Positions 27,553 through 37,347 of a DNA stretch of 64,000 bases are shown here, in pieces. Origin of the DNA: Streptomyces cadmiisoli (GTDB taxonomy: Bacteria > Actinomycetota > Actinomycetes > Streptomycetales > Streptomycetaceae); NCBI RefSeq assembly GCF_003261055.1, contig NZ_CP030073.1, forward strand, positions 3,038,001 through 3,102,000, in the 5' to 3' direction. Made by a program: the position numbers and the translations under genes. The number at the start of each line of letters is the position of its first letter. Positions within the stretch are counted from its first letter, which is position 1. Under the pieces are notes generated by a model. The model did no database searches. It was not told where the DNA came from and was given only the letters and a program-made list of their open reading frames with translations.

Positions 27553-28683
27553 TCAGGCCGAGACCGCCGCGGCCCGCGCCGTCGACGCGATCGTCGCCGA
27601 GCCGACCACGCGCGTGCCGTCGTACAGGACGATCGCCTGGCCGGGGGCCACGCCGCGGACCGGCTCGGTGAAGTCGACCTCCAGGGTGCCGTCGACCAGC
27701 TCGGCGGTCACCTCGGTCTCGCCGCCGTGTGCGCGCAGCTGGGCGGTGTACGTGCCGGGGCCGACGGGTGCCGAGCCGCACCAGCGGGGCTTGATCGCGG
27801 TGAGGCCGCCGACGTCCAGCGCGGACGCGGGGCCGACGGTCACGGTGTTGTCGACGGGGGAGATGTCCAGGACGTAGCGCGGCTTGCCGTCGGGGGCGGG
27901 GGTGCCGATGCGCAGGCCCTTGCGCTGGCCGATGGTGAAGCCGTACGCGCCCTCGTGCGTGCCGACGCGGTTGCCCGACTCGTCGACGATGTCGCCCTCG
28001 GCCCGGCCCAGGCGCCGGGCGAGGAAGCCCTGGGTGTCGCCGTCGGCGATGAAGCAGATGTCGTGCGAGTCGGGCTTCTTGGCCACGGCCAGGCCGCGGC
28101 GCTCGGCCTCCGCGCGGATCTCTTCCTTGGTGGTGACCGTGTCGCCGAGCGGGAACATCGCGTGCGCGAGCTGCTTCTCGTCGAGGACTCCGAGGACGTA
28201 CGACTGGTCCTTGGCCATGTCGGAGGCGCGGTGCAGCTCGCGCGAGCCGTCCTCGCGGACGATCACCTGCGCGTAGTGCCCGGTGCAGACCGCGTCGAAG
28301 CCGAGGGCGAGCGCCTTGTCCAGCAGCGCCGCGAACTTGATCTTCTCGTTGCAGCGCAGGCACGGATTGGGGGTGCGGCCCGCCTCGTACTCGGCTACGA
28401 AGTCCTCGACCACGTCCTCGCGGAAGCGGTCGGCGAGGTCCCAGACGTAGAACGGGATGCCGATGACGTCCGCGGCGCGGCGGGCGTCGCGTGAGTCCTC
28501 GATCGTGCAACAGCCGCGCGCGCCCGTGCGGAAGGACTGCGGGTTGGCGGACAGGGCGAGGTGGACGCCGGTCACGTCGTGCCCCGCCTCGGCCGCGCGG
28601 GCGGCGGCGACGGCGGAGTCGACACCGCCGGACATGGCGGCGAGGACGCGGAGGGGGCGGGAGCGCTGCGGGGTGTCAGTCAT
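27553..28683 (-). CDS. mnmA: tRNA-specific 2-thiouridylase MnmA
   Basis: 376 residues. Adds sulfur to the 2-position of U34 in Lys, Glu and Gln tRNAs. N-terminal PP-loop [18 protein letters not shown]; the two catalytic cysteines in [20 protein letters not shown] and [20 protein letters not shown]; tRNA-recognition block [19 protein letters not shown]-terminal beta-barrel. The ATG at 28683 follows GGAAGGG; the frame continues upstream through the divergent amidase gene but that part is not real. A cysteine desulfurase, the usual sulfur donor, is encoded ~0.7 kb upstream on the same strand. Confidence 0.97.
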   Translation of the reverse strand: MTDTPQRSRPLRVLAAMSGGVDSAVAAARAAEAGHDVTGVHLALSANPQSFRTGARGCCTIEDSRDARRAADVIGIPFYVWDLADRFREDVVEDFVAEYEAGRTPNPCLRCNEKIKFAALLDKALALGFDAVCTGHYAQVIVREDGSRELHRASDMAKDQSYVLGVLDEKQLAHAMFPLGDTVTTKEEIRAEAERRGLAVAKKPDSHDICFIADGDTQGFLARRLGRAEGDIVDESGNRVGTHEGAYGFTIGQRKGLRIGTPAPDGKPRYVLDISPVDNTVTVGPASALDVGGLTAIKPRWCGSAPVGPGTYTAQLRAHGGETEVTAELVDGTLEVDFTEPVRGVAPGQAIVLYDGTRVVGSATIASTARAAAVSA

Positions 28684-28743
28684 AACCCTTCCAGGGTACG
28701 GGGGCGCGGGAACCGGGGCCCGCGAGTATCCGTTCTGGCTGAC

Positions 28744-29406
28744 ATGAGACAGAACAAGGACGGCTCCGGCGGGCGGATAGGGCGGCGCGCGCTGATCCTC
28801 GGCGGGACCGCCGCCGTGCTGGGCACGGGGGCCGTGCTGGCGCGCGACGAGCTGTCGCGGCTGTGGTGGCAGGTGCCGGGCGTGGACAAGCCGCGGGTGG
28901 CGGGAGCCGTCGACTTCCGGGACGCGCGCTGGGTTGCGGCCTCCTCGGCGAACTGGCGCCGGGCGGACCGCCCGGCGGACTACTCGATCGACATGGTGGT
29001 CATCCATGTCACCCAGGGCAGCTTCAACAGCGCGGTGCGGGTCTTCCAGGACCCGGGCCACGGCGCCGCGTCGCACTACATCGTCCGCAAGGACGGTCAC
29101 GTCACGCAGATGATCCGCGAGTTGGACGTCGCCTACCACGCGGGCAACCGGGACTACAACGAACGCAGTGTCGGCATCGAGCACGCGGGCTTCGTCGACC
29201 GCCCCCAGGACCTCACCGACGCGATGTACGCCGCCTCGGCCCGTCTGACGGCGGGGATCTGCCGACGGTACGGCATACCGGTCGACCGGGAGCACATCAT
29301 CGCGCACTCGGAAGTGCCGGGGACCGACCACACGGATCCCGGCGAGCACTGGGACTGGGACCGCTACCTGAAGCTGGTGCGGCGGGCCGGCACGACTCCG
29401 GCCTGA
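28744..29406 (+). CDS. Exported N-acetylmuramoyl-L-alanine amidase (PGRP fold)
   Basis: 220 residues. The N-terminus has a twin-arginine type signal ([20 protein letters not shown]) and no obvious cleavage site, so the protein may be exported by Tat and remain anchored. The amidase_2 domain cleaves the bond between MurNAc and the stem peptide: zinc His in [54 protein letters not shown] and [23 protein letters not shown] at 28744. It is the only plus-strand gene between mnmA and the desulfurase. Confidence 0.92.
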   Translation: MRQNKDGSGGRIGRRALILGGTAAVLGTGAVLARDELSRLWWQVPGVDKPRVAGAVDFRDARWVAASSANWRRADRPADYSIDMVVIHVTQGSFNSAVRVFQDPGHGAASHYIVRKDGHVTQMIRELDVAYHAGNRDYNERSVGIEHAGFVDRPQDLTDAMYAASARLTAGICRRYGIPVDREHIIAHSEVPGTDHTDPGEHWDWDRYLKLVRRAGTTPA

Positions 29407-29413
29407 CCACGCG

Positions 29414-30577
29414 TCACATCAGCCCCGCCGCACGGGCGCGTTCCACCGCCGGGCCGATGGCCTTGGCGACCGCCTCGACGTCGGCCGCGGTGGAGGTGTG
29501 GCCGAGCGAGAAGCGGAGCGTGCCGCGGGCGAGGTCGGGGTCGGTGCCGGTGGCGAGCAGGACGTGGCTCGGCTGGGCGACGCCCGCGGTGCAGGCGGAC
29601 CCGGTGGAGCACTCGATGCCCTGGGCGTCGAGGAGCAGCAGCAGCGAGTCGCCCTCGCAGCCGGGGAAGGTGAAGTGGGCGTTGGCCGGGAGGCGGTCCA
29701 CCGGGTCGCCGCCCAGGATCGCGTCGGGCACCGCCGTGCGGACCACCTCGATCAGGTCGTCGCGCAGGGCGCCGATCTCCCGGGCGAACTGTTCGCGGTG
29801 CTCGGCGGCGTGCCGGCCGGCGACCGCGAAGGAGGCGATGGCGGGCACGTCGAGGGTGCCGGACCGCACATGGCGTTCCTGGCCGCCGCCGTGCAGAACG
29901 GGTACGGGGGTGTGCTCACGGCCCAGAACGAGCGCGCCGATGCCGTACGGACCGCCGATCTTGTGGCCGGAGACGGTCATCGCGGCCAGCCCGGACCGGG
30001 CGAAGTCGACCGGCAGTTGACCGAAGGCCTGGACCGCGTCGGCGTGCAGCGGGATGCCGAACTCCGCCGCGGTCGCGGCGAGTTCGGCCACCGGCAGGAC
30101 CGTGCCGATCTCGTTGTTGGCCCACATGACGGTGGCCAGGGCGACGTCGTCGGGGTTGCGGGCGATGGCCTCGCGCAGCGTCTCGGGGTGGACGCGGCCG
30201 TAGGAGTCGACCGGGAGGTACTCCACGGTGGCGCCCTCGTGCTCCCCGAGCCAGTGGACGGCGTCGAGGACGGCGTGGTGCTCGACGGGGCTGGCCAGCA
30301 CCCGGGTGCGGGCGGGATCGGCGGCGTGGCGGGACCAGTACAGGCCCTTGACGGCGAGGTTGTCGGCCTCCGTTCCGCCGGCGGTGAAGACGACCTCGCT
30401 GGGGCGGGCGCCGAGGGCTTCGGCGAGGGTCTCGCGGGCCTCCTCGACGGTTCGCCGTGCGGCGCGGCCGGACGCGTGGAGGGAGGAGGCGTTGCCCGTG
30501 ACGCCGAGGTGGGCGGTGAGCGCCTCTGCCGCCTCCGGGAGCATCGGGGTGGTCGCGGCGTGGTCGAGGTAAGCCAT
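29414..30577 (-). CDS. Cysteine desulfurase (IscS/NifS-like)
   Basis: 387 residues, PLP enzyme that transfers cysteine sulfur to acceptors. Visible: [48 protein letters not shown], the PLP lysine in [18 protein letters not shown] and the catalytic cysteine loop [19 protein letters not shown]. Its position upstream of mnmA on the same strand suggests it supplies sulfur for tRNA 2-thiolation, although the amidase gene lies between on the other strand and the stop codons of the two nearly touch. Confidence 0.95.
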   Translation of the reverse strand: MAYLDHAATTPMLPEAAEALTAHLGVTGNASSLHASGRAARRTVEEARETLAEALGARPSEVVFTAGGTEADNLAVKGLYWSRHAADPARTRVLASPVEHHAVLDAVHWLGEHEGATVEYLPVDSYGRVHPETLREAIARNPDDVALATVMWANNEIGTVLPVAELAATAAEFGIPLHADAVQAFGQLPVDFARSGLAAMTVSGHKIGGPYGIGALVLGREHTPVPVLHGGGQERHVRSGTLDVPAIASFAVAGRHAAEHREQFAREIGALRDDLIEVVRTAVPDAILGGDPVDRLPANAHFTFPGCEGDSLLLLLDAQGIECSTGSACTAGVAQPSHVLLATGTDPDLARGTLRFSLGHTSTAADVEAVAKAIGPAVERARAAGLM

Positions 30578-30655
30578 GGTGAGGCCGATTCTACGGCCCC
30601 GGGGCGACCGGTCCTGCGGTGCCCGTGGCGGGATCCTGCCGTCTCGCCCGCGCGG

Positions 30656-30922
30656 TCACACGCTCCAGGAGACGGTGCCGTCCGCGTGCATGAACGCCGC
30701 CAGTACGACGAGGTCGGCCACGCCCAGCGCGAGGCCGAGCCAGGCCCGGCCCCGGCGGTCGGTGCCGCGTCGCAGCGCCACGGCCGCGAGGGCGATGGCG
30801 GTGGGGCCGAGGAACACGTTCAGGACGAGCAGGCCCAGGAGGCCGAGGACGAAGGACGCGACGGCCATGCCGTCGGTGTCCTGGATTCCGGTGCGGCGCG
30901 CGGCCGGTGCGGTGAGGTGCAT
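30656..30922 (-). CDS. DUF4190-type small membrane protein
   Basis: 88 residues. MHLTAPAARRTGIQDTDGMA followed by two hydrophobic segments, VASFVLGLLGLLVLNVFLGP and WLGLALGVADLVVLAAFMHA, separated by a basic loop with Gly and Arg. This is the layout of DUF4190 proteins, whose role is unknown. The ATG at 30922 has GGGAGCAG upstream; the longer frame (to 31123) is Pro/Arg-rich noise. Confidence 0.75.
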   Translation of the reverse strand: MHLTAPAARRTGIQDTDGMAVASFVLGLLGLLVLNVFLGPTAIALAAVALRRGTDRRGRAWLGLALGVADLVVLAAFMHADGTVSWSV

Positions 30923-31170
30923 GGTGTCTGCTCCCGACGGGTGTATCGGTGGGAAGGACGACGGTCGGTCCGTGGCCGACCGCGGTGGGTCGGTGCCGGG
31001 GCGGCGGTTGATGGGCGCCCGGACGGCGGCCGGCTGGCACCCCGACGGGGGTCGATTCGCGTCCGTCGAGGGACGGTTGGTCGCGGCTGGCGCTCGGCGA
31101 TCGGCGATCGGTTCGTGCCGCACGGCGGTCGATTCGTCCCGGTCGGCGGCCGGGGCGTCTCGGACGGTGG

Positions 31171-31338
31171 TCAGTTCGTCCGCGCGGCGCGGCGGCGGCC
31201 GTGGCGCTCGCGGAGCGCGAAGACGCCGAGCCAGCCGGCGATCACGACTGCGGCGACGACGGTGAAGGAGAGTGGTGCGTGGGCGACGGTGCCCATGACC
31301 AGGCCGAGCAGCAGCAGTGCGGCGACGAGGAACAGCAC
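31171..31338 (-). CDS. 55-residue membrane protein
   Basis: Reads VLFLVAALLLLGLVMGTVAH, a loop, then FTVVAAVVIAGWLGVFALRE and a basic tail RHGRRRAARTN. Two transmembrane helices with a positive cytoplasmic end. The GTG start has GGAGGGGG about 12 nt upstream. Third positions are almost all G or C, as expected of real genes here. It is divergent from the TetR regulator and shares its operator-bearing region, so it is a candidate regulated gene. Function unknown. Confidence 0.65.
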   Translation of the reverse strand: MLFLVAALLLLGLVMGTVAHAPLSFTVVAAVVIAGWLGVFALRERHGRRRAARTN

Positions 31339-31407
31339 GGGTTCGAAATCCCCCTCCGGGTGCCTTCGGGCGTTTCCGCGCGAAGGCTCGGTGAACGTTT
31401 GTCGTTA

Positions 31408-31475
31408 CAGTTGTTCACTGACTACCCAGTCTAGCCCCCCACGACTTTCCAATTCGAGAGAACAGTTGTTAACTG
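31408..31475. promoter_or_regulatory. Duplicated 13-bp operator-like site
   Basis: Two copies of CAGTTGTT(C/A)ACTG, at 31408-31420 and 31463-31475, lie in the 143-bp gap between the small membrane gene and the TetR gene. The second copy is a perfect dyad (CAGTT-gtt-AACTG). The second copy ends 6 bp before the TetR ATG. A further related half, GTGAACG, is at 31391. Likely autoregulatory binding sites of the TetR protein, by position. Confidence 0.55.
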
Positions 31476-31481
31476 CATGGT

Positions 31482-32108
31482 ATGAGTCACACGCTCGGCC
31501 TTCGGCAGGCACAGAAGCAGAAGACCCGGCAGGCGCTTCTGGACGCGGCGCTGGAGCTGCTGGAGGGCCAGAGTCTGAGCAGTCTGGGCCTGCGCGAGGT
31601 CACCCGTGCCGTGGGGGTCGCCCCGACCGCCTTCTACCGGCACTTCCGCTCCACCGAGGATCTCGGCGTGGCGCTGGTCGACCAGGCGCTCGGCAGTCTC
31701 CACCCCATGATCCGGTCGATCGTGTCCACCACCGGCGACAGCGAGGAACGCATCGCGCGCGCGGTGGAGTTGATCGCGGACCACGTCGACGCGTATCCCT
31801 CACACGTCCGCTTCATCGCCCGTGAGCGGCACGGCGGGGTACGGCCCGTACGGGAGGCGATCCACGACGAACTGGCCCGGTTCGCCGAGGAGGTGGGGAC
31901 CGCGCTGGCCACCGACCCGCAGGCCGAGGGCTGGAGCGACGACGACCTGCGGATGCTCGCGGAGCTGTACGTCGACCAGATGCTGGTCACCGCCTCGCTG
32001 TTCCTGGAGGCCCTCCAGGGCCCCGAGGAGGAGCGGCGGCACGTCACCGGTCTCGCCGTTCGCCGACTGCGTCTGATCAGCATCGGCCGGGCGCACTGGC
32101 TGGACTGA
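31482..32108 (+). CDS. FabR-like TetR-family regulator
   Basis: 208 residues. The N-terminal helix-turn-helix reads KTRQALLDAALELLEGQ, LSSLGLREVTRAVGVAPTAF and YRHFRSTEDLGVALVD. This is close to E. coli FabR ([20 protein letters not shown], from memory), and the C-terminal RFIARERHGGVRP and RLRLISIGRAHWLD also recall FabR. FabR and DesT control unsaturated fatty acid synthesis, so a lipid-related effector is possible; no desaturase gene is in this window. ATG at 31482, with operator-like sites directly upstream. Confidence 0.85.
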   Translation: MSHTLGLRQAQKQKTRQALLDAALELLEGQSLSSLGLREVTRAVGVAPTAFYRHFRSTEDLGVALVDQALGSLHPMIRSIVSTTGDSEERIARAVELIADHVDAYPSHVRFIARERHGGVRPVREAIHDELARFAEEVGTALATDPQAEGWSDDDLRMLAELYVDQMLVTASLFLEALQGPEEERRHVTGLAVRRLRLISIGRAHWLD

Positions 32109-32153
32109 CGCCGCCGGCGGGCGCGGGCGTGCCCGCCCGGGACGGCGGAACCG

Positions 32154-32999
32154 TCAGCCGAGCCGGACGCGGGCCAGCTGGCGGGACTGGGCGACCAGCC
32201 GGTCCGCGCTGTCCCACACCTCGGCGTCCTCCTCCAGGAATCCGCCGGCGAGGTTGCGGGTGGCCACGGACACCCGCAGCGGGCCCGGCGCCGGACGGCA
32301 CCGCACGTGCACGGTCAGCTCGACGGTGGGCACCCAGCCGGAGATCCCGAGCTCGAAGGCGGTCGGCGGCAGCGCGTCGACGGCGAGCAGCAGGGACAGC
32401 GGGTCGGCGTCGCGGCCGTCCTTCAGACCGAACCAGGCGCGCATCTCGCCCTTGCCGGAGGGCGCGCCGAGGGCCCAGCCCAGGGTCGACGGGTCCAGCT
32501 TCAGCATCAGACGGTCGGTGATGGCCGAGCTGCCGGGCACGGGGGCGGGTCCGTCCTCCGGGCCGAAGCACTGCTCGATCGGCGGAATGGCCGGCGGCTT
32601 CGCGGTGGTCCGGACGTCATCGGGGAGGGTGTCGAGGTCGCCGTAGGAGGCGATGACCCGGATCCGCTCGACCTCCTGGCCGTGCTCGTCGCGCTGGAGG
32701 AGGGAGGCCTGTCCGGTGGACAGACTCCGGCCGGTGCGCACCACGTCCGTGCGGACGACCGCGGGGCCCGGCCGGGAGGCGGTCAGGTAGTGCGCCGAGA
32801 TCGTGAAGGGGTCGGCGTGCGGGAGGGCGTCGGCGAGCGCCCGGCCCAGGACCGCGAGGAGGTAACCCCCGTTGACGGCGCTGATGATGGTCCAGCCGGC
32901 CGAGAGGTCGATGTCGTACACGCCCTCCGCGCGCCGGACGACCGCGGTGTCTCGGTCGAACTCGCTGTTGCCGATGGTCGCCTGGGATGCCTGAGCCAT
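32154..32999 (-). CDS. Acyl-CoA thioesterase (double hotdog)
   Basis: 281 residues, TesB/4HBT_3-like protein with two hotdog repeats. N-terminal half: YDIDLSAGWTIISAVNGGYL then FTISAHYLTASRPGPAVVRT and GRSLSTGQASLLQRDEHGQE. C-terminal half: LSLLLAVDALPPTAFELGIS, ELTVHVRCRPAPGPLRVSVA and VWDSADRLVAQSRQLARVRL. Hydrolyses acyl-CoA esters; chain-length preference is not visible. It converges with the FabR-like gene. Confidence 0.85.
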   Translation of the reverse strand: MAQASQATIGNSEFDRDTAVVRRAEGVYDIDLSAGWTIISAVNGGYLLAVLGRALADALPHADPFTISAHYLTASRPGPAVVRTDVVRTGRSLSTGQASLLQRDEHGQEVERIRVIASYGDLDTLPDDVRTTAKPPAIPPIEQCFGPEDGPAPVPGSSAITDRLMLKLDPSTLGWALGAPSGKGEMRAWFGLKDGRDADPLSLLLAVDALPPTAFELGISGWVPTVELTVHVRCRPAPGPLRVSVATRNLAGGFLEEDAEVWDSADRLVAQSRQLARVRLG

Positions 33000-33024
33000 G
33001 CCCGTACGCTACAACAAAAGATTA

Positions 33025-33702
33025 CTAAGCGGTAGCTTTGGAGGGATCCTCCTCCCGCACCGTCGACCTGCGGTTCCAGGCCCTCGGCGCCCGCCAGTGA
33101 CAGCGCATCGCGAGCAGGCGCAGGACGAAGGCCGCCACGACCGCGATCCCGCTGGTCAGCGGCGTCAGCGCGTCACGGCTGATGCAGACCGCGACCATCG
33201 AGGCCCCGACGATCGCGGGGACGGCGTACAGGTCGCGGTCCCAGCGCAGCAGTGAGGGCACCTCGTTGGCGAGGACGTCGCGCAGCACACCCCCGCCGAC
33301 GGCGGTGGCCAGGCCGAGGGCCGCCGAGGCGGTCAGACCCAGGCCGTACTCGTAGGCCTTGATCGTGCCGGAGACGCAGAAGAGGCCGAGTCCCGCCGCG
33401 TCGAAGACGTTGACGCCGGCCTGGATGCGCTCGACCTGCGGATGGAGGAAGAAGACGAGCAGCGCGGCCAGCAGCGGGGTGAGGAAGTACCCCAGATCCG
33501 TGAACGCGGCCGGCGGTACGGCCCCGATGACCAGGTCGCGGAAGAGGCCGCCGCCCAGCGCGGTGACCTCGGCGAGGACGGCGATGCCGAAGACGTCGAA
33601 GTTCTTGCGGACGGCCAGCAGAGCGCCGGAGATGGCGAAGACGAAGATGCCGATCAGGTCGAGCGTGTGCTGGACGGATGGGCTGAACAGTTGCTGGAGC
33701 AC
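33025..33702 (-). CDS. TRIC-type cation channel family protein (UPF0126)
   Basis: 225 residues, about seven membrane helices made of two repeated three-helix units. Each unit carries the family Gly-rich kink: TALGGGLFRDLVIGAVPPA and TAVGGGVLRDVLANEVPSLL. Prokaryotic members are trimeric monovalent cation channels. The GTG at 33702 gives VLQQLFSPSVQHTLDLIGIF, directly entering helix one; the longer frame from 33753 is less likely. The basic C-terminus is cytoplasmic or periplasmic depending on topology. Confidence 0.88.
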   Translation of the reverse strand: MLQQLFSPSVQHTLDLIGIFVFAISGALLAVRKNFDVFGIAVLAEVTALGGGLFRDLVIGAVPPAAFTDLGYFLTPLLAALLVFFLHPQVERIQAGVNVFDAAGLGLFCVSGTIKAYEYGLGLTASAALGLATAVGGGVLRDVLANEVPSLLRWDRDLYAVPAIVGASMVAVCISRDALTPLTSGIAVVAAFVLRLLAMRCHWRAPRAWNRRSTVREEDPSKATA

Positions 33703-33776
33703 CCATACATTCTGACGTGCCGAGGGGCGTGCACCTGCCGAAGCAAGGTGCACGCCCCATCACACATCTGATTTAG

Positions 33777-35153
33777 CTACTTCTGCGACGCCTTCGGGCT
33801 CTCGTCGCCGTCGTCGTCGGAACCGGCCGCCTTCGCGGGCTCGGCCTCCTCCGACGCCGCCTCGGACTCCGAGGACTCCGAGGACTCCGAGGACTCCGAG
33901 GACTCAGTCTCCTCGGAAGCCTCGGCCTCGTCCGACGCCTCCGCCGGTGCCGGAGCCTCGGCGGACTCCGACGTGTCCTCGGCCACCGCCTTCGCCACGG
34001 CCGCGCTCGTCTCGGCCGACTCCGCGAGGACCTCGTCCGCGACCAGCTCGGCCGCTTCCTTGGCGGCGGTCAGCAGAACGGTGTCCTGCGGCGCCTGGTC
34101 CTCGAAGTTCTCCGGGTGGTGGCAGGCGACCCGCTGACCGGGGCGCAGCTCCAGCAGCGGCGGCTCCGTGGTCCGGCAGGTCTCCGTCGCCTTCCAGCAC
34201 CGGGTGTGGAACCGGCAGCCGCTCGGCGGGGAGATCGGCGACGGCACGTCGCCCTTGAGCAGGATGCGCTCGCTCTTGACGCCACGGCGCGCCGGGTCCG
34301 GGACCGGAACGGCCGACAGCAGCGCCTTGGTGTACGGGTGCATCGGGGATCGGTAGAGCAGATCGCGGTCGGCCAGCTCCACGATCTTGCCCAGGTACAT
34401 CACCGCGATCCGGTCCGAGACGTGCCGGACGACCGACAGGTCGTGCGCGATGATCACGTACGTCAGGCCGAGCTCCTGCTGGAGGTCGTCCAGCAGGTTC
34501 ACCACCTGCGCCTGGATGGAGACGTCCAGCGCGGAGACCGGCTCGTCGGCCACGACCAGCTTCGGGTTCAGGGCCAGCGCGCGGGCGATGCCGATGCGCT
34601 GACGCTGACCGCCGGAGAACTCGTGCGGGTAGCGGTTGTAGTGCTCGGGGTTGAGCCCGACCACCGACAGCAGCCGCTGCACCTCCTTCTTGATGCCGCC
34701 CTCGGGCTGGACGCCCTGGAGCTTGAAGGGGGCGCCGACGATCGTGCCGATGGTGTGGCGCGGGTTCAGCGACGAGTACGGGTCCTGGAAGATCATCTGC
34801 ACGTCGCGGCGCAGCGGACGCATCCCGCCGACACCGAGGTGCGTGATGTCCTTGCCCTCGAACTCCACCTGACCGGCGGTCGGTTCGAGCAGGCGGGTGA
34901 TCAGCCGGCCCATCGTCGACTTGCCGCAGCCGGACTCGCCGACGACGCCGAGGGTCTCACCGGCGCGCACCTCGAAGTCGATGCCGTCCACCGCGCGGAC
35001 GGCGCCGACCTGACGCTTCAGCAGGCCCTTGCGGATCGGGAAGTGCTTCTGAAGGCCCGTCACCTTCAGCAGGATCTCACCGGGGGCGGCGTCCGCGGTC
35101 AGCGTGGCTCCGTCGCTCTGCGCGGGGATACTCACTGCATTTTTCTCGCTCAC
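33777..35153 (-). CDS. Oligopeptide ABC importer ATPase OppF/DppF-like with acidic tail
   Basis: 458 residues. The ATPase core (about 25-335) has Walker [19 protein letters not shown]-loop [16 protein letters not shown], signature [17 protein letters not shown], Walker [15 protein letters not shown] and the H-loop IIAHDLSVV. The C-terminal Fe-S-like cysteine block is [20 protein letters not shown]. About 105 additional residues follow, rich in Ala, Glu and Ser and containing [15 protein letters not shown] from a 9-bp DNA repeat; this tail is not part of the normal family length. The GTG start overlaps the OppD stop (GTGA). Confidence 0.93.
   Translation of the reverse strand: MSEKNAVSIPAQSDGATLTADAAPGEILLKVTGLQKHFPIRKGLLKRQVGAVRAVDGIDFEVRAGETLGVVGESGCGKSTMGRLITRLLEPTAGQVEFEGKDITHLGVGGMRPLRRDVQMIFQDPYSSLNPRHTIGTIVGAPFKLQGVQPEGGIKKEVQRLLSVVGLNPEHYNRYPHEFSGGQRQRIGIARALALNPKLVVADEPVSALDVSIQAQVVNLLDDLQQELGLTYVIIAHDLSVVRHVSDRIAVMYLGKIVELADRDLLYRSPMHPYTKALLSAVPVPDPARRGVKSERILLKGDVPSPISPPSGCRFHTRCWKATETCRTTEPPLLELRPGQRVACHHPENFEDQAPQDTVLLTAAKEAAELVADEVLAESAETSAAVAKAVAEDTSESAEAPAPAEASDEAEASEETESSESSESSESSESEAASEEAEPAKAAGSDDDGDESPKASQK
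33862..33905 (-). repeat. 9-bp tandem repeat coding Glu-Ser-Ser units
   Basis: About five copies of a 9-bp unit (GAGTCCTCG on the coding strand) at the end of the OppF-like gene give a repeated Glu-Ser-Ser peptide. In frame (9 bp), so copy-number change would only lengthen or shorten the tail. Confidence 0.8.
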
Positions 35154-36244
35154 AGCTTCGGCGCAATCTCTTCGGTCCAGATACGCTCCCGCTGCTCCTG
35201 CGACATGTGGCAGGCAGCCCAGTGCCGGCTGCCGACCTCGGACAGCTCGGGCCGGACCGTGCGGGTGACGTTGTCCTTCGGCACGTCGGCGTACGGACAG
35301 CGCGGGTTGAAGGCGCAGCCGGACGGGACGTTGATCAGGGAGGGCGGGGAGCCCTTGACCGGGATGAGGCGCTCCTGCTGCTCGCGGTCCAGGCGAGGCA
35401 TCGAGCCGAGCAGACCCCAGGTGTAGGGGTGGCGGGGCTCGTAGAACACCTTCTCGGCGGGACCGCGCTCCACACAGCGGCCGCCGTACATCACCAGCAG
35501 GTCGTCGGCCAGTTCGGCGACGACGCCCAGGTCGTGGGTGATGACGATGACCGCGGAGCCGAACTCCTTCTGCAGGTCCCGGATCAGGTCGAGGATCTGC
35601 GCCTGGACGGTCACGTCCAGCGCGGTCGTCGGCTCGTCCGCGATCAGCAGCTCCGGGTTGTTCACCAGCGACATCGCGATCATCGCGCGCTGGCGCATAC
35701 CGCCGGAGAACTCGTGCGGATAGTTGTCGACCCGCTTGTCGGGCTGCGGGATGCCGACGCGGTCGAGCATCTCCACGGCACGACGCCTGGCCGTCTTCTT
35801 GTCCACGTTGTGGTGGATGCGGTACGCCTCCACGATCTGCTGGCCGATCGTGTAGTACGGGTGCAGCGCGGACAGCGGATCCTGGAAGATCATCGCCATC
35901 TCGCGGCCGCGCAGCTTGCGGACCTGGTCGGCGGGCGCGGACAGCAGCTCCGTGCCGTTCAGCCAGATCTCGCCGGAGATCTGCGCCTTGCGCTTGCCGT
36001 ACTGGCCGGCGGTGTGCAGGCCCATGATGCCGAGCGAGGTCACCGACTTGCCGGAGCCGGACTCGCCGACGATGCCGAGGGTCTTGCCCTTCTCCAGCTG
36101 GAAGCTGAGCCCGTCGACGGACTTGACCAGGCCGTCGTCGGTCGGGAAGTGCACCTTCAGGTCGCGCACTTCCAGGAAGGCGGTCGGGGCGGCGCCGACG
36201 GTGGGTTCACCCACGGCGGCTCCGGTCTTGCTGAGTTCGGTCAT
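35150..36244 (-). CDS. Oligopeptide ABC importer ATPase OppD/DppD-like
   Basis: 364 residues. Walker [19 protein letters not shown]-loop [20 protein letters not shown], signature [20 protein letters not shown], Walker [22 protein letters not shown]-loop [20 protein letters not shown], and the C-terminal cysteine block [20 protein letters not shown] of peptide importers. Start and stop overlap both neighbours by 4 bp, so it is tightly coupled. Confidence 0.95.
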   Translation of the reverse strand: MTELSKTGAAVGEPTVGAAPTAFLEVRDLKVHFPTDDGLVKSVDGLSFQLEKGKTLGIVGESGSGKSVTSLGIMGLHTAGQYGKRKAQISGEIWLNGTELLSAPADQVRKLRGREMAMIFQDPLSALHPYYTIGQQIVEAYRIHHNVDKKTARRRAVEMLDRVGIPQPDKRVDNYPHEFSGGMRQRAMIAMSLVNNPELLIADEPTTALDVTVQAQILDLIRDLQKEFGSAVIVITHDLGVVAELADDLLVMYGGRCVERGPAEKVFYEPRHPYTWGLLGSMPRLDREQQERLIPVKGSPPSLINVPSGCAFNPRCPYADVPKDNVTRTVRPELSEVGSRHWAACHMSQEQRERIWTEEIAPKL

Positions 36245-37239
36245 GAGAGCCTCACTCGGGGGTCGATCACGGCGTACAGGACGTCCACCACGAGGTTGGC
36301 CAGGAGCACCGCGAGAGAGGTGATCAGGGTGACACCCAGGATGATGGGCAGGTCCTGGGTCTGGATGCCGTTGAGCACCGCCTGGCCGAGGCCGGGCAGG
36401 CTGAACGTCGTCTCGGTCAGGATCGCGCCGCCGATGAGGGCGCCGAGGTCCATGCCGAGCATGGTCAGGATCGGTGTCATCGTCGAGCGCATGGCGTGCT
36501 TTCCGATGACGACCTGCTCGCGCAGGCCCTTCGCGCGGGCGGTGCGGATGTAGTCCTCACCGAGGATCTCCAGCATGGTGGCGCGGGTGATACGGGCGTA
36601 CATCGCCGCGTACAGGAACGCCAGGGTGACCCACGGGAGGATCATGCCGCCGAGCCAGCCGGAGAAGCTCTCCTCCAGCGGCACGTACTGCCCGTCGATC
36701 CAGCCGAGCCCGTACGAGAAGATCGCCAGGCTCAGCAGACCGGTGAAGTAGATCGGCAGGGAGACGCCGCCGAGGGCGACGACCATGGCGCCGCGGTCCC
36801 ACAGGGTGCCCCGCTTGAGCGCGGAGAGCACACCGGCGGCGACACCGAAGACCAACCACAGCAGCGCGGCGCCGAGCGCGAGACCCAGGGTCACCGGGAA
36901 ACGGTCGGTCAGCACCGGCCAGATGGCCTGCTCGCTGCGGAAGGAGTAGCCGAAGCACGGCGCGGTGCAGTGCGTGACGTCACCGCCGGCCGCGTACGTG
37001 CGGCCCGCGAAGATGCCCTTGAAGAACTCCCACACCTGGACGTAGACCGGCTCGCCGAGCCCGAGCTTCGTCCGGACGGCCTCGACCGCCGCAGGGTCGG
37101 CCTGCTTGCCCACGAAGCTCGTGGCGATGTCCACGCCCACCCACTTGGGGACGAGGAAGAAGATGCTGAAGACCACCACCATGATGACCACGAGCATCAC
37201 TGCGGCGGCAAACAGCCGCCTGATGAGATAAGTGAGCAC
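36241..37239 (-). CDS. Oligopeptide ABC importer permease OppB/DppB-like
   Basis: 332 residues, about six membrane helices. Begins MLTYLIRRLFAAAVMLVVIM. The inner-membrane permease motif is DYIRTARAKGLREQVVIGKH (EAA loop), followed by LGMDLGALIGGAILTETTFS. A longer periplasmic segment after helix one includes THCTAPCFGY. GTG start with no clear ribosome-binding site. A strong hairpin separates it from the binding-protein gene upstream. Confidence 0.94.
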   Translation of the reverse strand: MLTYLIRRLFAAAVMLVVIMVVVFSIFFLVPKWVGVDIATSFVGKQADPAAVEAVRTKLGLGEPVYVQVWEFFKGIFAGRTYAAGGDVTHCTAPCFGYSFRSEQAIWPVLTDRFPVTLGLALGAALLWLVFGVAAGVLSALKRGTLWDRGAMVVALGGVSLPIYFTGLLSLAIFSYGLGWIDGQYVPLEESFSGWLGGMILPWVTLAFLYAAMYARITRATMLEILGEDYIRTARAKGLREQVVIGKHAMRSTMTPILTMLGMDLGALIGGAILTETTFSLPGLGQAVLNGIQTQDLPIILGVTLITSLAVLLANLVVDVLYAVIDPRVRLS

Positions 37240-37260
37240 AGCGCTCGGCCCGCCGCGGAC

Positions 37261-37293
37261 CGCGGGCCACCGGAGGTTGTCCGGTGGCCCGCG
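37261..37293 (-). terminator. Intercistronic hairpin after binding-protein gene
   Basis: A perfect 14-bp stem CGCGGGCCACCGGA with its complement and a 5-base loop, in the 108-bp gap between the solute-binding protein and the permease. By position it is probably a partial terminator or RNA-stabilising element that keeps the binding protein in excess over the membrane components. Confidence 0.7.
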
Positions 37294-37347
37294 ATCACAC
37301 TGCGCCGGCCTTCACCTGCCTTTCGTGCCGTTCGGCGGGTGTGCCGG

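Noticed and set aside
28684..29349. N-terminal extension of mnmA
   Set aside because: The extra ~220 residues run antisense through the muramoyl amidase gene and do not resemble any MnmA; ATG 28683 has a ribosome-binding site.
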